From: Streptomyces aureus
Lineage (GTDB): Bacteria; Actinomycetota; Actinomycetes; Streptomycetales; Streptomycetaceae
NCBI RefSeq assembly: GCF_000725495.1
Contig: NZ_JNZD01000030.1
Location: 113,160-177,159, forward strand
Direction: 5' to 3'
DNA length: 64,000 nucleotides
Shown: piece after piece, positions 18,556 through 28,432 of the stretch
How positions within the stretch are numbered: position 1 is the first letter of the stretch
Layout: each line of letters starts with the position of its first letter
The notes under the pieces: generated by a model
What the model saw: only the letters and a program-made list of their open reading frames with translations
The model's database searches: none
Told to the model about the DNA's origin: nothing
Made by a program: the position numbers and the translations under genes

Positions 18556-20901
18556 TCAGCTGGTCGTCACGGCCGTGTCGTCCACGACGAAGCTGGTCTG
18601 CAACGAGGAGTCCTCGACACCGCTGAACTTCAGGGTGACGGTGGAGCCGGCGAACGAGGACAGGTCGAAGGTCTTCTGGCTGTACCCGGTGGCCTTGTTG
18701 AGGTTGGAGTACGTGGCCAGCGTGGTCGATCCGGCGGTGACCGTCAGCTTGTCGTACTGCGAGCTGGTGGTGGTCTCGGCGGTGTCGATGTGGAGCCAGA
18801 AGGTGAACGAGGCCTTGCAGCCGCTGGGGATGGTCACCGACTGCGAGAGCGTGTCGGTGTGCGTGGAGCCGTAACCGTCCAGCCAGGCCTTGTACGAGCC
18901 GCCGTGGGACGCCTCGCCCGAGTCCGTGGTGATGACTCCGCTGCTCGCGGTCCAGGTGGTGTTGCCGGACTCGAAGCCCGGGTTGCCCAGCAGCTGCGCC
19001 GAGGTGCAGGTACCGCCGCCACCGGAGGAGCTGACGGTCCAGGTGAACGACGCGGTGCCGGTCGCCCCGGTGCTGTCCGTGACGGTCACCGTGGTGCTGT
19101 ACGTTCCGGCGGTGGTCGGGGTCCCGGTGATCGCGCCGGTGGAGCTGCTGATCGACAGGCCGGTGGGCAGGCCGCTCGCGGAGTAGCTGAGCGAACCGCT
19201 GTTGGTGCTGCTGGCCGCGATCTGCAGGCTCACCGCGGTGCCGACGGTGGAGGACTGGCTGCCCGGGTTGGTGACGGTCACACCGCTGGTCGGCGGGGTG
19301 ACGTGACCGCCGACGGCGATCCCCGCGAAGGCGTTCGCCACACCCGCGTACTGGGTGGAGCTCGCGCCGTACAGCGCGGTCGCGGCGTTCAGCGCGGCGG
19401 TGCGGGCGCCCGCGTAGTTGGTGGTCGACGTCATGTACGTCGTCAGCGCCTTGTACCAGATCTGCAGCGCGGCGGCGCGGCCGATGCCCGCGACGGCGAC
19501 ACCGTCGGAGGTCGAGCTGTTGTACGTGACGCCGTTGATGGTCTTGGAGCCGCTGCCCTCGGAGAGCAGGTAGAACATGTGGTTCGCCGGGCCCGAGGAG
19601 TAGTGGACGTCCAGGTTGCCGACGCCGGAGTACCAGGAGTCGGCGGACGAACCGTCCTTGGACGGCTTGTCCATGTAACGCAGCGGGGTGCCGTCGCCGT
19701 TGATGTCGATCTTCTCGCCGATGAGGTAGTCGCCCACGTCGGTCGAGTTGTTGGCGTAGAACTCCACGCCGGTGCCGTTCAGGCCCGCGGTGTTGGAGGT
19801 GACGCCGTGGCTCATCTCGTGGCCCGCGACGTCCAGCGAGGTCAGCGCGTGGGTGCTGCTGGTGCCGTCGCCGTAGGTCATGCAGAAGCAGCTGTCGTCC
19901 CAGAAGGCGTTGACGTACGCCGTGCTGTAGTGGACGCGCGAGTAGGCGGCGACACCGTTGTTCTTGATGCCGCTGCGCCCGAAGGTGTTCTTGTAGAAGT
20001 CCCAGGTCATCTGGGCGCCGTAGGCGGCGTCCGCGCCGGCGGTCTGGGTGTTGGAACCCGCGCCGGTGCCCCAGACGTCGTCGGCGTCCGTCATCAGCGT
20101 GCCGGTGCCGGACGTGCCGTTGTTCAGCGAGTACGTCTTGTGGCCGCCGCGGGTGGAGTCCGTCAGCTGGTACGTCGATCCCGACAGCGTGGTGTTGAGC
20201 GTGACCGAGCCGCTGTACTGGGTGTTGCCGGTACCGGTCTGGATGCCCTCGTAGCGGGTGATCTCCTTGCCGGTGGTGGCATCGGTGACGACGTGCAGCT
20301 TGCTCGGCGTGCCGTCGTCCTGGACACCGCTGACCACGGTCTCCCAGGCGAGCCTGGGGGTACCGGTGCCGGCCCAGATGACCTTGCGGGCGCTGTCCGT
20401 CGCGGGCTTCTCCGCCTTGAGCGACTTGGCCGTCTTGAGGGCCTGGGCTCCGGCGGCCGCCTTGGTGACGGCGGCGGTGGTGCTCGCGACCTTGATGGTG
20501 TGCTTGTTGGCGAAGGTCGTGCTCACCGTGCCCGTCGCCTGCGAGGCCGGCGGGGTGTGGACCACGAGGTCGCCGCCGAGCACCGGGAGGCCGGCGTAGG
20601 TGCGCTCGTAACGGGTGTGCAGGGTGCCGTCGTTGTCCTTGACGACATCCTTGACGACCAGCTTCTCCTTCGACCCGAGGCCCAGGGTTCCGGCGGTGGC
20701 CTTGGTCTGCTTCGATGCCTTCGTCAGCAGCGCCAGGTGCTGGGCCGGAGTGAGCTTGGCCTCGAGTCCCCCCGTGCGCAGGGGGGTTGCGTGGGGGGAG
20801 GGTTTGGCGACAGCCGGGACCGTCTGTATGCCGACGGCCAGGAACGCGGCGGTGGCCACGAGGGCTCCGGCCGCGGTCGCCTGACGGGGGAAACGTCTCA
20901 C
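18556..20901 (-). CDS. Secreted M4 (thermolysin-type) metalloprotease with part of the active site missing
   Basis: A 781-residue secreted protein: signal peptide (1-35), FTP/PepSY propeptide region (about 50-240), M4 catalytic region (about 250-570), a putative Ig-like He_PIG domain (about 575-660) and a C-terminal beta-sandwich starting CTSAQLLGNPGFESG. The zinc motif HEMSH is at 361-365 and the catalytic His region is present (NLDVHYSSGPANHMF). However, the segment that normally follows TAGLN in Streptomyces M4 enzymes and carries NEATSDIFG, including the third zinc ligand Glu, is absent: TAGLN runs directly into GTGVEFYANN (junction near 19775). The deletion is in frame, about 16 residues by comparison with the family. 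The enzyme is probably inactive or altered. GTG 20901 was chosen for its AGGAG at five bases. Confidence 0.9.
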   Translation of the reverse strand: MRRFPRQATAAGALVATAAFLAVGIQTVPAVAKPSPHATPLRTGGLEAKLTPAQHLALLTKASKQTKATAGTLGLGSKEKLVVKDVVKDNDGTLHTRYERTYAGLPVLGGDLVVHTPPASQATGTVSTTFANKHTIKVASTTAAVTKAAAGAQALKTAKSLKAEKPATDSARKVIWAGTGTPRLAWETVVSGVQDDGTPSKLHVVTDATTGKEITRYEGIQTGTGNTQYSGSVTLNTTLSGSTYQLTDSTRGGHKTYSLNNGTSGTGTLMTDADDVWGTGAGSNTQTAGADAAYGAQMTWDFYKNTFGRSGIKNNGVAAYSRVHYSTAYVNAFWDDSCFCMTYGDGTSSTHALTSLDVAGHEMSHGVTSNTAGLNGTGVEFYANNSTDVGDYLIGEKIDINGDGTPLRYMDKPSKDGSSADSWYSGVGNLDVHYSSGPANHMFYLLSEGSGSKTINGVTYNSSTSDGVAVAGIGRAAALQIWYKALTTYMTSTTNYAGARTAALNAATALYGASSTQYAGVANAFAGIAVGGHVTPPTSGVTVTNPGSQSSTVGTAVSLQIAASSTNSGSLSYSASGLPTGLSISSSTGAITGTPTTAGTYSTTVTVTDSTGATGTASFTWTVSSSGGGGTCTSAQLLGNPGFESGNTTWTASSGVITTDSGEASHGGSYKAWLDGYGSTHTDTLSQSVTIPSGCKASFTFWLHIDTAETTTSSQYDKLTVTAGSTTLATYSNLNKATGYSQKTFDLSSFAGSTVTLKFSGVEDSSLQTSFVVDDTAVTTS

Positions 20902-21282
20902 TCGTACTCCTACTGCTTCGGCCGCGGTCGGCGGCCGGTGACAGACCGGGCAGACGGGATGTGCTGTCCGGGAAGAGCTGAGCAGGGGCGCGCGGGAACG
21001 CGACTGTGGGCAGGCCATGGACGACCTGTCCCACAGGTGTGGGAAGGATTGCACTTTTGACCTAGCCATGACATGGGCTTGATGGCGATCGAGGGTTATC
21101 CCTACGCCCCCGCCCCGAAACCCCTTTCCACGTGCGGCGTTTGCGGAGGACGGGGCATGCGCGCGGGTCACCGCGGCCCCCCGCAGGAACCTGTGCGACC
21201 GCTGTGCGAGGGCTGTACGACCGCTGCGCGGATCCCTGACGGCGCCCGCCCGGTACCGGCGCCGGGGGCGGACGCCCGCGCG
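20902..21282. other. Upstream region of the M4 gene, with an SMP-30 terminator
   Basis: This 381-base stretch holds the leftward promoter region of the protease. Its right end carries a hairpin CCCTGACG (21234-21241) with CGTCAGGG (21281-21288) that overlaps the SMP-30 stop codon and encloses further GC-rich self-complementarity, a likely terminator for that leftward gene. Around 21191-21230 the motif GCTGTGCGA or close variants recurs. No gene seen. Confidence 0.5.
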
Positions 21283-22134
21283 TCAGGGCCGGCCCGCTCC
21301 CGGCACCTCGACCCGGGTGGCGAACACCCGGCCGGAGCCGGGTTCCACCAGTCCCGGCTCCGTCATGCCGCGCCAGACGGCGGCGACGACGAACAGGGTC
21401 CGCCGGTCCCGGCCGCCGAGCGCGCAGGCGAACCCGCCGCGGTCGAGGTCCACCCGGTCGAGCACGGCGCCGCCCTCGGCGACACGGACACAGCACCGGC
21501 CCGGCACGTCGGCGTACCAGACCGCGTTCCGCGCGTCGGCACAGATGCCGTCCGGGGTGCCCTCCCCCAGGTCGGCCCAGACACGGCGGTCCGACAGGGT
21601 GCCGTCCGGGGCGATGCCGAAGGCGACCAGGGCGTGCCGGTACGAGTCGGCGACGATCAGGGTGGAGCCGTCGGGCGTCACGGCCATCCCGTTGGGGAAG
21701 GCGATGTCGTCCGCCACCTCGCGCACCGAGCCGTCCGGGGTGACGAGCGAGACGGAGCCGGGCGAGAACTCCTCGCCCGCCAGGGGGTCGAACCCGGCCC
21801 GGTTGACGTAGGCGTTCCCGCGTCCGTCGACCACGATGTCGTTCCAGCCCGGCCGCCCCAGGTCCGCGTACGGGACGAGGGAGCCGTCGAACGCGCGGCG
21901 GAGCAGCAGGCCGTCCGCCGAGGAGACGATCAGCATCCCGCCGTCGGGGTGCCGGTCGGTGCACAGCGGCAGCGACGCCACCCGCGCGACCACCTCCGCC
22001 CGGCCCGTCGCCGGATCCAGCGCGAGGACCTCGCCCGCGCTCCAGTCGGAGAGGAAGAGCCGGTCCCCGTGCCAGCGGGGCGACTCCAGCAGTCCGCGTC
22101 CCTCGAGCAGCGTCCGCACATCGCGCATCCTCAT
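21283..22134 (-). CDS. SMP-30/gluconolactonase-type sugar lactone hydrolase
   Basis: A 283-residue six-bladed beta-propeller of the SMP-30/gluconolactonase/LRE family, which hydrolyses sugar lactones using one divalent metal. The four usual metal ligands can be placed: Glu in [17 protein letters not shown], Asn in [15 protein letters not shown], Asn in [20 protein letters not shown] and Asp in [19 protein letters not shown]. Length is normal and no signal peptide is present, so it is probably cytoplasmic. ATG 22134 follows GGGAGGCGAAGGCT on the minus strand; an adjacent in-frame GTG (22137) is equally spaced. The stop overlaps a terminator. It diverges from the MMPL transporter. The substrate lactone is not predictable. 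Confidence 0.88.
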   Translation of the reverse strand: MRMRDVRTLLEGRGLLESPRWHGDRLFLSDWSAGEVLALDPATGRAEVVARVASLPLCTDRHPDGGMLIVSSADGLLLRRAFDGSLVPYADLGRPGWNDIVVDGRGNAYVNRAGFDPLAGEEFSPGSVSLVTPDGSVREVADDIAFPNGMAVTPDGSTLIVADSYRHALVAFGIAPDGTLSDRRVWADLGEGTPDGICADARNAVWYADVPGRCCVRVAEGGAVLDRVDLDRGGFACALGGRDRRTLFVVAAVWRGMTEPGLVEPGSGRVFATRVEVPGAGRP

Positions 22135-22243
22135 CACAGCCTTCGCCTCCCACCGGCCCGGCGCCGGTGTCCCACCCACCGAACGAACGGGGACCGGCCG
22201 GATCGACAGATCCTCCGCCGGACGGCACGGACCTCGGACGGGC

Positions 22244-22275
22244 CGGACCCCGAACGGGGCGGACCCCGAACGGCA
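22244..22275. repeat. Two tandem 16-bp units
   Basis: CGGACCCCGAACGG occurs at 22244 and again at 22260 in the intergenic region between the SMP-30 and MMPL genes. Further right, CGTCA (22338-22342) faces TGACG (22353-22357) around an AT-rich core, a weak operator candidate for the transporter. Confidence 0.6.
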
Positions 22276-22392
22276 CGGCCGTCGGCCGGGTCCACCGGAC
22301 TGCGGGGAGGAGGTGGCGCTCGGCGGGCCGCGATGATCGTCACATCGTTTAATGACGGAGTCGGAGGAGTCGTCCTCGAGCAGGAGCTGCCC

Positions 22393-24636
22393 ATGTCGGC
22401 GACACAAGCCCCTTCAGCCAGCGGGCCGACCAGGCCCGGGGTACTGCAGCGGCTGGGTGAGTGGTGCGCCCGCCATTTCGTGATCGTCATCGTGGCGTGG
22501 CTCGTCGCGCTCGGCGTGCTCCAGGGGCTGAACCACTCGTTCGGCGGTCAGTACTCCGACAACTTCCAACTCCCAGGAGTGCAGTCGACCGAGGGACTGG
22601 ACGTACTCAAGGCGCACGACCCGGCGGCGGGCGGCTACAGCAGCCAGATCGTCATGCGGGACACGCAGAAGCCGTTGACCGATCTGAGTTCCCAGATGAG
22701 CCAGACCGTCAGCTCGCTGGAGAAGCTGCCGCATGTCCTGTCGGCGCAGAACCCGCTGCCGCCGCCCGGGTCCAATCCGTCCTCGAGCCAGTCCCAGCAG
22801 CCGAACGTGGGCCCGCTGTCCAGCGACGGGAAGACGGGCTACATCACGGTCCGCTTCGACGTCCAGCCCTCGACCCTCGGCGACGACTACCTCCACGGCG
22901 TGGACAGCGCCGTCCAGCCGCTCCGCTCCGCGGGTGTCGACGTCGAGTACGGCGGGCCGCTGGGCGAACTGGCCAGACCCGAGGCGAACGACAGGATCAG
23001 CGAGCTGATCGGGTTCGCGGTGGCGATCGTGGTCCTGCTCGTCGGGTTCGGCAGCGTCATCGCGGCGGGGCTGCCGCTGGTGACCGCCCTGGTCAGCGTC
23101 GTGGGCGGGCTCGCCATCCTCGGCCTGGTCGCGGCCGCGACGACCTTCGCGACCGTGTCACCGACGCTCGCCACGATGATCGGGCTGGGCGTCGGCATCG
23201 ACTACGCCCTCTTCCTCCTCACCCGTCACCGGCAGAACCTCATCAACGGCGCCGACCCGGTGCACGCGGCGGGCCGGGCCACCACCACCAGCGGGCGGGC
23301 CGTCCTGGTCTCGGGCTGCACCGTCATCATCGCGCTGGCCGGACTCTCCGTCTCCGGAGTCTCGTTCATCAGCAAGCTCGGCCTCGCGGCGGCCATCACG
23401 GTCGTCTCGGCGGTGATCGGCGCGCTGACCCTCGTCCCCGCCCTCCTCGGGCTCATCGGCAGGCGCATCGACCGCTACCACGTGCGCACGCCGATCGCGG
23501 AGACGAACGCCGAACCCGGGGCGCCCGTCACCGGCACCTGGCACCGCTACGCGCAGCGCGTCGAGCGGCGCCCCTGGTGGTTCCTGGCCGGCGGCCTCCT
23601 GACGGTGTGCATCCTGGCCATCCCGGTGTTCACCATCCAGCTCGGGCACATCGGCGACGGTGCCGACCCCACCTCCTTCACGGACCGGCGGGCGTTCGAC
23701 ATCATGTCGGACTCCTTCGGGCCCGGCTCCAACGGCCCGCTGACGGTCGTCGTCGACCAGACGGACGTCCCGTCGGACAAGCGCTCCGCACTGGCGTCAC
23801 AGGCGCAGAAGACGGTCGCCGGTGTGTCGGGTGCGGCCGCGGTCACCCCGCTGACGGCCACCAAGGACGGGGACGTGCTGGTGGGCACCGTCTACTCCAA
23901 GGTGTCTCCGCAGAACCAGGACACCACGGACCTGACGAACCGTCTGGTGGACGACACCCTGCCCAAGGCCGTGGCCGGTTACTCCGCCAAGGGCTATGTC
24001 ACGGGCACGACGGCCGCGCAGGTCGACTTCCGCAACATCGTCGCGGACCGACTGCCCCTCATCATCGCGGTGGTGGTCGGGCTCGCCTTCATCATCATCC
24101 TGATCGTGTTCCGCGGCATTCTCGTCGCGCTCAAGGCGGCGATCCTCAACGTGCTGTCCATCGCCGCCTCCTACGGTGTCGTCGTCGCCGTCTTCCAGTG
24201 GGGCTGGGGCGGGCCCGCGCTCGGCGTCTCGGGCAAGGTGCCCATCGAGAGCTATGTGCCGATGATGATGTTCGCGATCATCTTCGGGCTCAGCATGGAC
24301 TACGAGATCTTCCTGCTGTCGCGGGTCCACGAGTTCTGGCTGCGCAGCGGGGACGCGAAGGCCAGCGTCGCGCATGCGCTGGAGATCACCGCGCGGGTGA
24401 TCACCTGCGCGGCCCTGATCATGATGAGCGTCTTCGCCGCGTTCATCGTGAGCGACAATATCGTCGTCAAGATGCTGGGCCTCGGACTCGCCGTGAGCGT
24501 GCTGATCGACGCCACGGTCGTACGGCTCCTGATGGTCCCGGCGGTGATGACCCTGCTCGGTCCGCGCGCCTGGTGGACACCGCGCTGGCTCGACCGGATC
24601 CTGCCCCACATCGACCCGGAGGGCGACCAGCCGTAG
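22393..24636 (+). CDS. MMPL-family RND transporter
   Basis: A 747-residue membrane transporter of the MMPL/RND superfamily, which moves lipids or drugs using proton motive force. It shows the family duplication: one membrane helix (about 33-52), an outward domain, five helices (about 205-365), then a sixth helix, a second outward domain and a final five-helix bundle. The conserved [13 protein letters not shown] and its second-half counterpart [16 protein letters not shown] carry the Asp-Tyr pairs of the proton relay. ATG 22393 has AGGAG at six bases. A strong terminator follows. No lipid-synthesis or regulator gene is adjacent, so the cargo is unknown. Confidence 0.95.
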   Translation: MSATQAPSASGPTRPGVLQRLGEWCARHFVIVIVAWLVALGVLQGLNHSFGGQYSDNFQLPGVQSTEGLDVLKAHDPAAGGYSSQIVMRDTQKPLTDLSSQMSQTVSSLEKLPHVLSAQNPLPPPGSNPSSSQSQQPNVGPLSSDGKTGYITVRFDVQPSTLGDDYLHGVDSAVQPLRSAGVDVEYGGPLGELARPEANDRISELIGFAVAIVVLLVGFGSVIAAGLPLVTALVSVVGGLAILGLVAAATTFATVSPTLATMIGLGVGIDYALFLLTRHRQNLINGADPVHAAGRATTTSGRAVLVSGCTVIIALAGLSVSGVSFISKLGLAAAITVVSAVIGALTLVPALLGLIGRRIDRYHVRTPIAETNAEPGAPVTGTWHRYAQRVERRPWWFLAGGLLTVCILAIPVFTIQLGHIGDGADPTSFTDRRAFDIMSDSFGPGSNGPLTVVVDQTDVPSDKRSALASQAQKTVAGVSGAAAVTPLTATKDGDVLVGTVYSKVSPQNQDTTDLTNRLVDDTLPKAVAGYSAKGYVTGTTAAQVDFRNIVADRLPLIIAVVVGLAFIIILIVFRGILVALKAAILNVLSIAASYGVVVAVFQWGWGGPALGVSGKVPIESYVPMMMFAIIFGLSMDYEIFLLSRVHEFWLRSGDAKASVAHALEITARVITCAALIMMSVFAAFIVSDNIVVKMLGLGLAVSVLIDATVVRLLMVPAVMTLLGPRAWWTPRWLDRILPHIDPEGDQP

Positions 24637-24642
24637 GCACCC

Positions 24643-24681
24643 CCGGCGGGCGCCTGTCGGAGCCTTCCAGGCGCCCGCCGG
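24643..24681 (+). terminator. Terminator after the MMPL gene
   Basis: A perfect 14-base inverted repeat (CCGGCGGGCGCCTG at 24643-24656 with its complement at 24668-24681) with an 11-base loop begins six bases after the stop codon. Confidence 0.88.
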
Positions 24682-24733
24682 AGCGCCCGGAAAACCGCGT
24701 GCCGCGGCCCGGGCGCCTCCCTAGCATGGCCGG

Positions 24734-25297
24734 ATGCCCAGGATCGAACGTCTCCGTACCGGCCACGCGCACGCGCTGCTCGCGTTCGAGCGGGAGAACC
24801 GCGCCTATTTCGCGGCGTCGATCCCCGACCGCGGCGACGCCTTCTTCACCCGGTTCGACTCGGTCCTTCGCGAGCGTCTGGACGAACAGGGGGCGGGGCT
24901 CGCCCACTTCCACCTGGTGGTGGACGACGACGGCACGGTCCTCGCCCGTCTCAATCTGGTCGACGTGGCGGACGGTTCGGCCGACCTCGGCTACCGCGTC
25001 GCCGAGCGGGCGGCGGGCCGGGGACTCGCCACGGCCGCCGTGCGGGAGGTCTGCGGCCTGGCGGCGGGCCCGTACGGGCTGCGCACCCTGCGGGCCGCCG
25101 CGACCGTCGGCAACACCGCCTCCCGGAAGGTGCTGGACCGCACCGGTTTCACCCTCACAGGACGGACCGAGCTGAACGGGCTCCCGGCGCTCACCTACGC
25201 CAGGGAGCTGCCGGCCGGGGGCCCGGGCGTTCCCCCGGCCGGTCCCGGCGACGGTCAGGAGAGCGGTTCGGCGACCGGGTTGATCGGCGACTGGTAG
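24734..25297 (+). CDS. GNAT-family N-acetyltransferase (RimJ-like)
   Basis: A 187-residue acetyl-CoA-dependent acetyltransferase. The GNAT core is clear: HFHLVVDDDGTVLARLNLVD (strand 4), LGYRVAERAAGRGLATAAV (motif A, pyrophosphate-binding RxxGxG/A variant) and LRAAATVGNTASRKVLDRTG (motif B), which is characteristic of the RimJ/RimL group that acetylates protein N-termini or small amines. The last 30 residues are Pro/Gly-rich and outside the domain. The stop lies 43 bases inside the convergent DUF6296 gene. ATG 24734 has no strong SD. The substrate is unknown. Confidence 0.85.
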   Translation: MPRIERLRTGHAHALLAFERENRAYFAASIPDRGDAFFTRFDSVLRERLDEQGAGLAHFHLVVDDDGTVLARLNLVDVADGSADLGYRVAERAAGRGLATAAVREVCGLAAGPYGLRTLRAAATVGNTASRKVLDRTGFTLTGRTELNGLPALTYARELPAGGPGVPPAGPGDGQESGSATGLIGDW

Positions 25298-25491
25298 GCC
25301 CCGCTGGCCAGCATGCGGACCTCGCCCGCCGGGCTGATCTCGGCGCGGAGGATGCCGGTGGGATCGCTGTACACCGGGTGACCGCCCGGCCCGCTGGCCG
25401 TCGTCCGCTCGACGACCACCTCGTCCGTCACCATCCGGTCGTCAGGTCCGGGATGGGTGAAGGTCAGCCGGTAACGGTCCACGCTCTTCAT
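25255..25491 (-). CDS. DUF6296-like small protein
   Basis: A 78-residue soluble protein that starts MKSVDRYRLTFTHPG and contains DEVVVERTTASGPGGHPVYS, DPTGILRAEISPAGEVRML and ASGAYQSPINPV. This pattern resembles the DUF6296 family, small Streptomyces proteins of unknown function with a beta-rich layout. ATG 25491 is preferred over a longer frame to 25671, because the extension looks non-coding. Its 3' end overlaps the convergent acetyltransferase gene by 43 bases. No function can be assigned. Confidence 0.7.
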   Translation of the reverse strand: MKSVDRYRLTFTHPGPDDRMVTDEVVVERTTASGPGGHPVYSDPTGILRAEISPAGEVRMLASGAYQSPINPVAEPLS

Positions 25492-25669
25492 CAGGGCCTC
25501 CGCGCCGAAGCGACACATGGGGGTCTTGGGGACTGTGTCTCCATCATGCGGCCATACGCCCCCGGGCCGCGCCGCGCCCTGCGCCGACCGGCCCCGCACC
25601 CGGCACCACGGCCGGTCACTGTCCGTGACGCCCCTCGCCAGCGGGCGCCCGGCAGTGTAGACATGGCTC

Positions 25670-28402
25670 ATGGTCGGACTATTGGGTCGAACCCGGGCTC
25701 AGTCGACCCGTCGCCCCGGTACGGCGCACCCGGAGCGTGGGAAACACGACGGCAAGCGCGGGCAGGGCCCGTCCGACGGGCTGCGTTACGCCCTCGGCGG
25801 GCGCAGCGTCGCCGGACAGGTGTTCGTCCTGCAAGTGGTGATCGTGCTGCTCCTGGTCGTCGCCGCGGTGGTCGCACTGGTGCTTCAGGTGCGGCACGAC
25901 AGCACGCAGGAGGCCCGCAACCGCTCGCTGGCCGTCGCGGAGACCTTCGCCAACGCGCCCGGCACCCGCGCGGCCCTGAACGCCCCCCATCCGACGGCCC
26001 TGCTCCAGCCCAGCGCGGAGGCCGCGCGCAAGGCGTCGAACGTGGACTTCATCGTCGTCATGAACACCGACGCGATCCGCTACACCCACCCGAAGCCCGA
26101 CAGGATCGGCAAGAAGTTCATCGGGACCACCGCGCCGGTCCTGGCGGGTCGCCCGGTCGTCGAGCAGGTCGTCGGAACGCTCGGACCGCTGGTGCAGGCC
26201 ACCGTGCCGGTCAGGGCACCCGACGGCAAGGTCGTCGGCATGGTGTCGGCCGGGATCACCACCGAGAACGTGGGCGGCGCCGCGAACCACCAGCTCCCGC
26301 TCCTGCTCGGCGCGGCCGCCGCCGCGCTCGCGCTGGCGACCGTGAGCACCGCGCTGGTGAGCAGACGCCTGCTGCGCCAGACGCACGGCCTCGGCCCGTA
26401 CGAGATGACCCGGATGTACGAGCATCACGACGCCGTGCTGCACTCCGTCCGGGAGGGCGTGACCATCGTCGGCGCGGACGGGCGGCTCCTCCTGGCCAAC
26501 GACGAGGCGAACCGCCTGCTCGGGCTGCCCCCGGACGCCGAGGGGCAGCACGTCCAGCGACTCGGCCTCGACGCCGGCACCGCCGAGCTGCTGGGCTCCG
26601 GACGCGTCGCCACCGACGAGGTGCACCTCGTCGGGGACCGGCTCCTGGCCGTCAACCAGCGGCCGACCCACCTGCGGGGCGGACCGGCGGGGGCCGTGGC
26701 CACGCTCCGTGACTCCACGGAGCTGCGCGCGCTCTCGGGGCGGGCGGACATCGCCCGCGAGCGGCTCAAACTCCTCTACGACGCCGGCGTGCGCATCGGC
26801 ACGAGTCTGGACGTCACGAGGACGGCCGAGGAACTGACGTCGGTCGCCGTGCCCCGGTTCGCGGACTTCGTGACCGTGGACCTCGCCGACGCCGTGCTGA
26901 ACGGCCAGGAACCGGACGCGGGCACCGGTCTGCGCCGGACCGCCTACGGCGGCATCCGCGAGGACGCGCCGCTGTATCCGGTCGGCGAGCACATCGGCTT
27001 CGTCCCCACCACGCCCCAGGCCCACAGCCTGCGCACCGGGGAGGCCGTGGTCGAGCCCGATCTCGGCGGTGCCCCGGGCTGGCTGGCCCAGGACCCGCGG
27101 CGCACCGCCCGGGTCGTCGACTACGGGATCCACTCCCTGATCACCGTGCCGCTGCGGGTCGGACCGCTGGTCATGGGCGTGGTCAACTTCTGGCGCTCCG
27201 AGAAGCCGGACCCCTTCGACGGGGACGACCTGGCCCTGGCCGAGGAACTGGTCGCCCGGGCGGCGGTCTCCATCGACAACGCCCGCCGCTACACACGCGA
27301 GCACACGATGGCCGTGACCCTGCAGCGCAGCCTGCTGCCGCGCTCGCTGCCCGACCAGAGCGCCCTCGACCTCGCGTACCGCTATCTGCCGGCGCAGGCC
27401 GGGGTCGGCGGCGACTGGTTCGACGTGCTGCCGCTGCCCGGGGCCCGGGTCGCGGTCGTCGTCGGCGACGTCGTCGGCCACGGGCTGATGGCCGCGGCGA
27501 CGATGGGACGGCTGCGTACCGCGGTCCACAACTTCGCGGCGCTCGATCTGCCGCCCGACGAACTGCTCGGGCTGCTGGACGAACTCGTCGGCCGGATCGA
27601 CCAGGACGAGTCCCGGGACGACGGTCGCGCCGCCATCACGGGAGCCACCTGCGTGTACGCCGTCTACGACCCGACGACCCGGCGCTGCACCGTCGCCCGC
27701 GCCGGTCATCCGCCGCCCGTTGTGGTGCGTCCGGACGGCAGTGTCGAGTTCCCGGAGGTGCCGGCCGGTCCCCCGCTCGGCGTGGGCGGTCTGCCGTTCG
27801 AGACGGCCGAGCTGGACCTGGCGGAGGGCAGCCGGCTGGTGCTCTACACGGACGGTCTGATCGAGGACCGGAAACGGGACATCGACGTCGGCCTCGACCT
27901 GCTGCGCACGACACTGGCCGGCGCCGACCGCTCGCCGGAGGACACCTGCCAGGCCGTGCTCACCGCGCTGCTGCCGGCGCGGCCGGCCGACGACATCGCG
28001 CTGATCGTGGCACGGACGCACTCCCTCGACGCCGACCGGATCGCGACCTGGGAGGTGCCGTCGGAACCGGCCGCGGTGGGCGGTCTGCGTGCCGCGGTCA
28101 CCCGGCAGCTGGCGCACTGGGGGCTGGAGGAGATGACGTTCACCACGGAGCTGGTCCTCAGCGAGCTGGTGACGAACGCGATCCGCTACGGCAGCGGGCC
28201 CATCAGGGTCCGTCTGCTGCTGGACCGGGCGCTGATCTGCGAGGTCTTCGACGCCAGCAGCACCTCACCGCATCTGCGGTACGCGGCGACGACGGACGAG
28301 GGCGGGCGCGGCCTGTTCCTGGTCGCGCGGCTCACCGACCGCTGGGGTACCCGGTACACGCCCGGGGGCAAGGTCATCTGGGCGGAACAGCCGCTGCCGT
28401 GA
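25670..28402 (+). CDS. Membrane sensor SpoIIE phosphatase with cache, PAS, GAF and HATPase domains
   Basis: A 910-residue sensor phosphatase. A transmembrane helix (about 48-72) is followed by an extracytoplasmic single-cache sensor like that of DcuS/CitA (73-205, with VDFIVVMNTDAIRYTHP), a second helix (208-228), PAS (about 245-360), GAF (about 370-545), SpoIIE/PP2C (about 560-770, Asp582 in GGDWFDV, GDVVGHG, YTDGLIEDR, DDIALIV), and an RsbW-like HATPase (about 790-905, ELVTNAIRYG and GGRGLFLV). It thus carries both a phosphatase and an anti-sigma-type kinase in one chain, able in principle to do both halves of partner switching. ATG 25670 lacks an SD but has TAGACA about 13 bases upstream, pointing to a leaderless transcript. 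It converges with an MFS gene 30 bases away. Confidence 0.92.
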   Translation: MVGLLGRTRAQSTRRPGTAHPERGKHDGKRGQGPSDGLRYALGGRSVAGQVFVLQVVIVLLLVVAAVVALVLQVRHDSTQEARNRSLAVAETFANAPGTRAALNAPHPTALLQPSAEAARKASNVDFIVVMNTDAIRYTHPKPDRIGKKFIGTTAPVLAGRPVVEQVVGTLGPLVQATVPVRAPDGKVVGMVSAGITTENVGGAANHQLPLLLGAAAAALALATVSTALVSRRLLRQTHGLGPYEMTRMYEHHDAVLHSVREGVTIVGADGRLLLANDEANRLLGLPPDAEGQHVQRLGLDAGTAELLGSGRVATDEVHLVGDRLLAVNQRPTHLRGGPAGAVATLRDSTELRALSGRADIARERLKLLYDAGVRIGTSLDVTRTAEELTSVAVPRFADFVTVDLADAVLNGQEPDAGTGLRRTAYGGIREDAPLYPVGEHIGFVPTTPQAHSLRTGEAVVEPDLGGAPGWLAQDPRRTARVVDYGIHSLITVPLRVGPLVMGVVNFWRSEKPDPFDGDDLALAEELVARAAVSIDNARRYTREHTMAVTLQRSLLPRSLPDQSALDLAYRYLPAQAGVGGDWFDVLPLPGARVAVVVGDVVGHGLMAAATMGRLRTAVHNFAALDLPPDELLGLLDELVGRIDQDESRDDGRAAITGATCVYAVYDPTTRRCTVARAGHPPPVVVRPDGSVEFPEVPAGPPLGVGGLPFETAELDLAEGSRLVLYTDGLIEDRKRDIDVGLDLLRTTLAGADRSPEDTCQAVLTALLPARPADDIALIVARTHSLDADRIATWEVPSEPAAVGGLRAAVTRQLAHWGLEEMTFTTELVLSELVTNAIRYGSGPIRVRLLLDRALICEVFDASSTSPHLRYAATTDEGGRGLFLVARLTDRWGTRYTPGGKVIWAEQPLP

Positions 28403-28432
28403 GCGCCTCGCCGGTCCCCGTGGCGGGCCCGG

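Noticed and set aside
17762..21034. A 1090-codon minus-strand open frame
   Set aside because: It is an alternative frame of the M4 protease region and the antisense of the YrdC-like gene; the neighbouring frame encodes clear protease motifs.
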